Shown here in pieces: positions 57,626 to 64,000 of a stretch of DNA of 64,000 nt. The stretch is from contig JANFOG010000006.1 in assembly GCA_024336345.1 (NCBI GenBank), forward strand, positions 1,302,001-1,366,000, in the 5' to 3' direction. The position numbers and the translations under genes are program-made. Below the pieces are notes generated by a model. That model worked only from the letters and a program-made list of their open reading frames with translations. It did no database searches and was not told the DNA's origin. Within the stretch, counting starts at the first letter, position 1. The number at the start of each line of letters is the position of its first letter. The DNA comes from Mariannaea sp. PMI_226 (taxonomy: Eukaryota; Ascomycota; Sordariomycetes; Hypocreales; Nectriaceae).

Positions 57626-58868
57626 GGGGTCCATATCACAACAACCCGTGGCTCTCAAACCTATACGAACAAACTAGGGCGATAATCACTCTGTTTTGTT
57701 ATTCATTCGTTATCATGTTGCTTGGTCCTTGGACAGGGCCCACCTCTTGCATTGGCCGGCGTTTTAAGCATTGGTTTACTTGCTCTTTTATCTAAATTTA
57801 CCGTCGTTTCCTTGGGATCCGATACCCCATCTCGAACTTTTTTTGTTTGTTATAAAGAAAAAAATCCTCTCGCTACTGTACTTTAACTCACGGGACTTTG
57901 AGAGGCTCGTCTTCATGGTTAGAATATCACCTCAAGCGGTTGGCTGAAGGGCTTGTGATGCATGAGATACCTCTCCAGGCAAAAGCATACTTAATGAGAA
58001 AGACCAATGGTTTTATTCTGACAGTTGACTGCATTCCTCTCGTGTAATAAGTTAGCCCACTCCACCAGTATTTCTTTGTCGTAACGTGGGACTTGATAAG
58101 CGGATCGTCGGTTACCTCCCGTCATCAGCAGACTGCTTACTCTTGTATCCTTGGTTCGTTCAGACGTTCACTGCCGCGGTGACGTTACGATTTACCCGCT
58201 ATGACTTATATCAGGTGAGGACCAGGGCATCCAATCAAATTATTTCTGCCTAACTAAATCCTACATGTTCCTCTGTCAAACGTCATCTGTCGATCTCAAT
58301 CTTGGCAATAGATGTCATCGACCATCTTGGGAACCTTTTGAAGAGTTGCATTGCAGACGGCGCTAATAAAGCCGCCTGAGCCGCAAGCGCGAAGCGACAA
58401 AGCTACTGTGTATGTGTGTTTGTGTGCATGGTATGTAATTAAGGTAATTCCCGTCTGCACAGCCACTAGTAGATATCGAAGTTTAGCCGAAGGGCAAATG
58501 TGGCTTGTCGCGTAAATGTAGGGAAAATTAACGCGTAAATTACCCCTGTTGCAAGTGCAAGTGCAGCACCAAATCAACGCGGTCGCGTTTTCCGGCCTTG
58601 GTTGGCTGAGCCAAATGCTTCCATTACACCTTCCCTGCTTCGCTGGACATGCCGCCAGGTCTCGTGAATCTACAATTGTCCACCTAATGGCCTTGAATCA
58701 GCGAGAGACATTCATTCCAAACTAGGTTACTGATTCACGGGCTACTTGGTTTTGCCATCTTATTTGTGCACATTCTCCGATTCAACTATTCCTTGAACAC
58801 CGACGTTGACTGCTCCCACGACCACACGCAACAGGTCATCGAGAGCTCGCCAGCTCATATTCTCGCCA
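57626..58868. other. Intergenic region with the CAF-1 promoter
   Basis: 3' flank of the preceding gene, then the CAF-1 upstream region, including the ACGCG cluster listed separately. No gene is supportable. Confidence 0.55.
58508..58588. promoter_or_regulatory. Cluster of four ACGCG cores upstream of CAF-1
   Basis: TCGCGT at 58508-58513 (reverse ACGCGA), ACGCGT at 58531-58536, ACGCGG at 58577-58582 and TCGCGT at 58583-58588 all match the ACGCGN core of MBF-type G1/S factors. They fall in 81 bp, about 280-360 bp before the CAF-1 ATG. CAF-1 acts in S phase, so cell-cycle control is a sensible inference. Confidence 0.6.
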
Positions 58869-60887
58869 ATGCCTCTACTTGAGATGTCCCCCAATATTCA
58901 GGAGTCAGATACCATGAACCGCAAGCGAAGTCATGATGAGTTCACTGGCGATGCTATCAAGATGGAGGAGACAGGGGACATGAAGCCATCTGCAAAAACC
59001 ACAATTCAGTCCTTGGAGAACTGCAGTGAGTCATTCTTTTACATCATCAGCATCGAGCTACTAATTTGAGAAAAAGATTCATCTACGCTATCCCAACCCG
59101 ATGATAAGGCCACTATCAGCGAATCTCCCAGTCGCACGCAGGTCAGGAGCAGCACTCCCACCACGAAGTCATCACACCCCGAGGCCGCGTCAGGGTCACC
59201 AGATACCAAACCATCTCCAGCGCTCCCAAACTCGAGTACCCCATCCAAGGCATCATCGAACCCCCCGGCGAAGCGAAAACGCCTCACAGGTGCAGAGAAA
59301 GAGGCGCGAACCAAAGAACTTGAGGAGGCAAAATCGGCCAAGGCAGCGGAAAAGGCTCGAATCGAGGAGGAGAAGGCGGCCCGAGCCAAGGAACGAGCAG
59401 CTGAAAAAGCTAAGGCAGAGGAGGAGAAAGCTGCCAAGGCTAAAGAGCGAGCCGCGGAAAAGGCCAAGGCGGACGAAGAGAAGGCGATGAAAGCCAAAGA
59501 GCGCGAAGAGAAGAAGCGTAAGAAGGAAGAAGAACAAAAGCGGATACAAGAAGAAAAGGAAAAGAAAGCGCGAAGTCAACCAACTCTGGCAAACTTCTTT
59601 GGCGGCATGCCGAAAACACAAAAGACGGCGGATACTCCATCGGTCAAAGATGAACCATCAAAGGGCCTCGATCCAGCAAAGGCAGCCCCAAAGGAAACGA
59701 AGACTCAGTACGAGAAGATGTTCAAGCCATTCTTTGTTAAAGAGAACACTCGGATGGCATCAATTGGACCGGAAATGGATGAAGAGACACGAGGAGTAAA
59801 GTCACGAATCTTGGATGAGTGCATCAGCGGAAAGCGAGCCGACGAGGTGAAAGAATTTGATGCCATGTCACTTTTCGCGTTGCCTAACAAGCCCTTGAAA
59901 CGTGGGAAGCTCCATCACCCAGTTAAGCACATCATGGAGCAGGTTTATAAGGAGATCGAGCGGTCCGACGCCAGTGATCCTGACCAAGCCCTCAAGTTTA
60001 TGGCACAAGCCCGCGAAAAGCTCAAAAAGATTCCAATGAAGATCATTGCATTTTCTCAAGACGTTCGACCCCCTTACTACGGAACCGCCACGTTTAAACC
60101 GTTCGCTCTCGGAAAAGAAAATATGAGCCAGCTGGCCCGCCAGCCTACGAAGAGACGGTTACCGCTCGACTATGAATATGACTCTGAGGCGGAGTGGCAA
60201 GAAGAAGAGGAGGGAGAAGATCTTGATATGGAGGATGACGAGGAGGAACTTGATGATGAGGATGATATGGAGGAATTTCTGGATGATTCAGAGGACGCTG
60301 GTTTATCTCGGCGTGTCTTTGCAAACACGATGGAGCCGGAAAACAGCGGAATATGCTTTGAAAGCACGGAATCCTCAACGAAGAACCAGAATCTCCATGA
60401 ATACCGTATGGAGTTTATGCATGGTGAGTAAATGTGGCCATTTGTGTGTCGAGCTTTGCTAACGGAGTTTTCAGAAGGATTGGAGCAAACCTGGGGGATT
60501 GATCCTTTCTCAACTCAATACTGGGAACCAGAACTCAAGACGAAGACAGTCAAGTCGGTCAAGACAGCCAAGGCGGATTCCGAGCCTGCAACTAAGATGG
60601 CACCTCCACCAACTCCTATTAACGCATTCGCAGCTCTGACTGGTGGGCCTGCGACAACTGATGCACCCAAAATGGTCAAGGCTGAGATCCTGGACGACGT
60701 GAAACAGGCAATTCTTGATAACGCAGCTCTTTCCAAGGTTGGAATCATTGACTTCATCTTCCACCAATTCCGAGACAGTGTGTCGAGAATGGAGGTGAAG
60801 AACACGTTAGAATATGTGGCAGAGAAGAAAGGGACTGGAAGGCAGAAGTCGTGGGCGCTAAAGCCTGGACATGAAATCGTGTCGTGA
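58869..60887 (+). CDS. RLF2: Chromatin assembly factor 1 large subunit (Cac1/Rlf2/p150)
   Basis: Largest subunit of CAF-1, which deposits H3-H4 on newly replicated DNA. Three exons: 58869-59025, 59077-60423 and 60475-60887 (introns of 51 bp each), encoding 638 residues. Order of parts: a short N-terminus with NRKRSHDEF; a Ser/Pro-rich linker; the KER domain (about 105-215, Lys/Glu/Arg repeats such as KAAKAKERAAEKAKADEEK), a DNA-binding helix; a canonical PCNA-binding box QPTLANFF (about 220-227); the conserved YEKMFKPFFVKENTRMA; an acidic ED region (about 420-460) that contacts histones; MEFMHEGLEQTWGIDPFSTQYWEPE; and a C-terminal winged helix (about 560-638). MPLLEMSPN is taken as the start because upstream codons lack ATG. 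Confidence 0.95.
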
Positions 60888-61756
60888 GTGGATCAAGCAA
60901 TGACGAAACAAAACGGTATCACTGTTCGGAGTTGGAGTTTACTGGCAATTATTAGCGATGGAGCTTTAGGGGTCTTGTCGTCTTTTCACAGGTCTCATTT
61001 TATGGTAATTGGGAATTTGAACATGGGGCTCGGATGCGGACTGGACTGACACGTGGGTAAGTTATTTATGTACGGAGGACTACGTACACTGGTATTTCAT
61101 AAGTAGAACCTACATCAAGGGGCATATGCATACATTTATGTTTCGCGGCATGGTAGAGAAATGCATCTCAGGAGGAAGCTTCCATCAGGCCTAACTACCT
61201 GGGCGTAAAACGTGAACAGACAATATCATGTACTCGCGGTTTGATGGCATGATGCAATGCTCTGCAATGAGGCGTCTGAGTGGAGCGTCGTCAACGGCCC
61301 TGTCCCCTGGCTCGGCCGGGACTGACGGAGCAGTGGGGCCAATTTTGACCCCGGACAACGCGCCCCTGACGCTCACAAACCACCTGCAGTCTTGGAACGT
61401 TGTCTGGAGAGTAGACTATTCGAACCAAGCATTCGGTATTGTGCGTCGTCATTCCTACACCATCGTAGCCAATTGCTTCCATCGTTGTTTTACCGCCGAC
61501 CGATATTCCTCTACTACTACTCTCCATAGGCTTTGTTCTGAACCGCCCACCCAACGCGCGTCATCAGATTGCGCAGCACCCAGAAGCTACTCTACAACAC
61601 CTACAGAACCCCCCCTTGTGCTACCTCGTCGATTTCTCCTCCCGGCATATCCTCCTCTCGCAATGGTAATTCGGCAGCGATAGGATCTCATATACATCTA
61701 GCTTCGCTCTACTTCCCCTCACGCCCCTGGCCGTGCGACATGTGCTTTCGCCCAGA
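60888..61756. other. Intergenic region before the last gene
   Basis: 3' flank of CAF-1 and promoter/leader of the terminal gene. Short open frames occur on both strands, none supportable. Upstream ATGs exist (e.g. 61228), so the leader start is unclear. Confidence 0.5.
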
Positions 61757-64000
61757 ATGGACGATCCTTGGGGCTCCCCTTGGGCCACAGCCGACCACCA
61801 CTCCCCTCCGAAGATAGACCTCCCCGCGCCGCCGCCCAGCGCACACTTCTCGAACTCCGCAGATCACAGCCCTCAGCGACTCACTCCGTCAAAGACACCG
61901 TGGGACGATGATGATGCGTGGGGTGGATGGAACGAGCCGGGGAAGGAGAGTCCCCGGTGGGGGAGAAGTCCTGGCTTGCGACCGGCCGATGCGAGTGGGA
62001 GTGGCCCGACTTCTAGGTTGCCGTCGCCGTCGCCGTCCATGTACCGAGATGCCTGGGGACAGTTGACAACTTTGGACGTCGCGCATAGGAAGGATGAGAG
62101 GAACAGGATGGGTTCAGTCAGTAGCCTTGGCGAAGGGCACCGACGGGAACCCTCACGAGAGAGATATCTGGCGCCAAAAGCGCTACCTGCCACACCTAAG
62201 GAGAGTGCGGAAGATGTTTGGGAAAGACCTGATATCAGTGTATCTACGGGGAGCTTAAGCGCCGGCACTGCTGTGAACGTGCCTGTGGTACGGCCAGGCT
62301 CACCAGACCAACCGCCACCAGGACCAGCGATCCGTGTCGACACGCAAATAAAGAGCTTAAAGCGGCAGCCATCCAAAGTTCAGGAGTTGGTGGACATGTA
62401 CGATGGGATGGCAAGGAGCAGTCGGAGTGTATCTCCTATTTCACCAGGGTTGAGAGAGACGGCGACGTCGACCATGGTAAATGGGAACTCAGAGTCGAAT
62501 TCGGATAAGTCGGCAGTGCCTGAGCCTGAAACAGTTGATCTGGCCCCTTCTACGAAATCCCTGGGAGACTCGGAGCCTCCCTTGGAGGTAACTGAGGACT
62601 TTGAAAGGGGCATTGAAGCGGGACTTGAAACGGGACTTGAAAAGGGAAATGAAAAAGACGTGGAGGAGGGCCCAGTAAACGATCTAGAGGACGATCTAGA
62701 AGCCAATAAGCAGGAGGACGAAGAAGAGGACGAAGAAGAGGATGAAGAGGAGGATGAAGAGGAGGATGAAGAGGAGGGCCAAGAGGAGCATCAGACCGAG
62801 AGCCACACCACCTTGATGAACGACATCGTGGTTCAAGAAACGTTACCCACCGACGAACCCTCAACCGAGATACCAGCTGTAACCGGACAATCATGTCCTG
62901 AATCATTGAAGGAACCTGAAGCTAGTCGTCAAGAGGAATCAGAAACGACCGAGGAGACTTCCACTACAGAAACTCGGGTGGAGGAGCCAAACCATTCTCG
63001 GATTCAAGATGAAGCCTTCAAAACATTTCGCCAAGAAGAATCCGAAGTACCCAAACCTATACCCAAGTCGCCGCCTGTTGATTATTCGATCGATTTGACC
63101 AAGATCAATGATCTGCTCCCATCCACCACCGGCACGTTTCCCTCACCGGAGCCTGTCCCAGATGTCATCATTGATGACACTTTCGCTTCCTCGAGCGAAC
63201 GTAAGGCTTGGTACATGATATCCCGACCTGGCTCAATGAGGAAACACGACATGGGTGATGATGAGAACTACGTGCGCATTGACTGGAGTTCATCTCAGGT
63301 CCGCGGGCAGGCTATCCAAATCGTGCGACGTTGGATGGAGGAGGACTCTATCGCCGGACGAGTTGTATTAGGACGGCGAACAGGCCCCGCGGGGGCGAAG
63401 ATCTTCAACTGGGACTCTTCAGCACCCCAGGTGGAAATTTCGGAACTTCTAGGTCGGAAACGTCATTCGAGAGATACATCTGTTGCCTCCAAAGTGACGA
63501 TACCTTCACCTATATCACCCGCACCCGCCTTTGGATGGAGCAGCACCAGCCCAGTAGCATCCCCAACTGTTGCAATTTCTCCTCCCGCTTTACGTACATC
63601 TATTTCTTCTGAGTCAGCTTCCGTTTCGAAGCCACCACCAGTGCCCCCAGCAGTTACAAAACTACGGCAGATCAATCCCGCTGCCCACGCCATTCCGCCC
63701 CTTGCCTCTCCTACTTCACCCTTGGCACAGCCACCACAAACAGTCACGCAATCGGATAGGAACGAAGAAGATGCTCAGAGAAAGGTAGAAAAGGAGCAGG
63801 ATAATAACGACGATGATGACGACGACGATGACTGGGGCGAGATGGTCTCTTCGCCAACCGTCGGGACAAATGGGGCACCATCATTCATGGAGCAAGCCGT
63901 CCAAAGAAGCTTGGCGGGAGAGGTGAGCGAGGCGTCCAGTGCCACAGAAATCGTAACGCCTTCAGACAGTGTAGGAGGCACCGCGTCGAAGATTTCTAGC
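61757..64000 (+). CDS. Large low-complexity protein of unknown function, 3' end outside window
   Basis: One frame is open from ATG 61757 to the last base: 748 codons, no stop. It begins MDDPWGSPWATADHHSPPK and has repeated Trp/acidic motifs (TPWDDDDAWGGW, and DDDDDWGEM near residue 690). A Glu/Asp repeat lies near 315-340, just after a Gly-rich IEAGLETGLEKGNEKD. One ordered-looking block sits near 470-540: RKAWYMISRPGSMRKHDMGD, ENYVRIDWSSSQVRGQAIQI, VRRWMEEDSIAGRVVLGRR and KIFNWDSSAP. After it come Pro/Ser-rich FGWSST-type linkers. The same block is familiar to me from filamentous-fungal hypothetical proteins, but I cannot assign a function. A start further upstream by splicing cannot be excluded. 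Confidence 0.75.
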   Translation, partial: MDDPWGSPWATADHHSPPKIDLPAPPPSAHFSNSADHSPQRLTPSKTPWDDDDAWGGWNEPGKESPRWGRSPGLRPADASGSGPTSRLPSPSPSMYRDAWGQLTTLDVAHRKDERNRMGSVSSLGEGHRREPSRERYLAPKALPATPKESAEDVWERPDISVSTGSLSAGTAVNVPVVRPGSPDQPPPGPAIRVDTQIKSLKRQPSKVQELVDMYDGMARSSRSVSPISPGLRETATSTMVNGNSESNSDKSAVPEPETVDLAPSTKSLGDSEPPLEVTEDFERGIEAGLETGLEKGNEKDVEEGPVNDLEDDLEANKQEDEEEDEEEDEEEDEEEDEEEGQEEHQTESHTTLMNDIVVQETLPTDEPSTEIPAVTGQSCPESLKEPEASRQEESETTEETSTTETRVEEPNHSRIQDEAFKTFRQEESEVPKPIPKSPPVDYSIDLTKINDLLPSTTGTFPSPEPVPDVIIDDTFASSSERKAWYMISRPGSMRKHDMGDDENYVRIDWSSSQVRGQAIQIVRRWMEEDSIAGRVVLGRRTGPAGAKIFNWDSSAPQVEISELLGRKRHSRDTSVASKVTIPSPISPAPAFGWSSTSPVASPTVAISPPALRTSISSESASVSKPPPVPPAVTKLRQINPAAHAIPPLASPTSPLAQPPQTVTQSDRNEEDAQRKVEKEQDNNDDDDDDDDWGEMVSSPTVGTNGAPSFMEQAVQRSLAGEVSEASSATEIVTPSDSVGGTASKISS

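Noticed and set aside
1..64000. Secondary-metabolite or defence gene cluster
   Set aside because: No PKS, NRPS, terpene synthase, P450 or cluster regulator was seen. The genes are mostly unrelated housekeeping functions.
1..64000. CRISPR array, prophage or bacterial operon structure
   Set aside because: Introns, eukaryotic gene families and gene spacing show nuclear fungal DNA; no spacer-repeat arrays are present.

Overview
This window is nuclear chromosomal DNA of a filamentous ascomycete, most likely a sordariomycete and probably in the order Hypocreales. The evidence is gene structure and content: eukaryotic core genes (splicing, origin recognition, CAF-1, TIM22, dolichol kinase) interrupted by short GT-AG introns of about 50-140 bp with CTAAC/CTGAC-like branch sites, typical ascomycete families (GH16 glucanase, SYG1, M18 aminopeptidase, F-box/ankyrin proteins, NAD formate dehydrogenase), scattered TACCTACC-type repeats between genes, and an AT-rich transposon relic that looks RIP-mutated. 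The order-level placement is inference; I could run no search.

Layout. 1-14.7 kb is a compact housekeeping block: 3' part of PRP45/SNW1 (+), membrane-anchored GH16 glucanase (+), TIM22 (-), a Myb-like protein (-), the mitochondrial PGP phosphatase GEP4 (-) divergent from ORC2 (+), and dolichol kinase SEC59 (-). 14.7-20.4 kb has no recognisable gene and ends in a 923-nt stretch without any ATG, read here as the long leader of a Ser/Thr-rich surface protein (20.4-21.8 kb). 22.6-25.6 kb holds a FAM32A homologue (-) divergent from an LAT-type amino-acid (methionine-like) permease (+). 25.6-27.3 kb is AT-rich with a broken Tc1/mariner relic and a long imperfect palindrome. NAD formate dehydrogenase (-) follows, with a start-codon-only first coding exon. 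29-33.2 kb appears gene-free. 33.2-41.3 kb carries an F-box/ankyrin protein with an acidic tail (-), a second F-box protein with a Cys cluster (+) and a small secreted protein (+). 43-48.3 kb holds an M18 aminopeptidase (+) convergent with SYG1 (-). 48.3-56.5 kb again lacks supportable genes. The right end holds a conserved protein of unknown function, the CAF-1 large subunit and a long low-complexity protein cut by the window end (all +).

How they work together. This is not a pathway cluster; no PKS, NRPS, terpene cyclase or other backbone enzyme was seen. The genes fall into chromosome replication/chromatin (ORC2, CAF-1, both with ACGCG-type MBF-like sites upstream), mitochondrial biogenesis (TIM22, GEP4), secretory glycosylation and cell wall (SEC59, GH16, Ser/Thr-rich surface protein), nutrient exchange (LAT permease, SYG1, FDH, M18) and ubiquitin targeting (two F-box proteins).

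The observations I rate highest are the ATG-free leader before the surface-protein gene, the dense ACGCG cluster before CAF-1, the ATG-only exon of FDH, the signal-anchor plus GPI-like architecture of the surface protein, the Cys-rich N-terminal segment of the aminopeptidase, and the 9-bp hairpin that ends two bases before the GH16 start codon. I see no clear sign of an entirely new multi-gene system.
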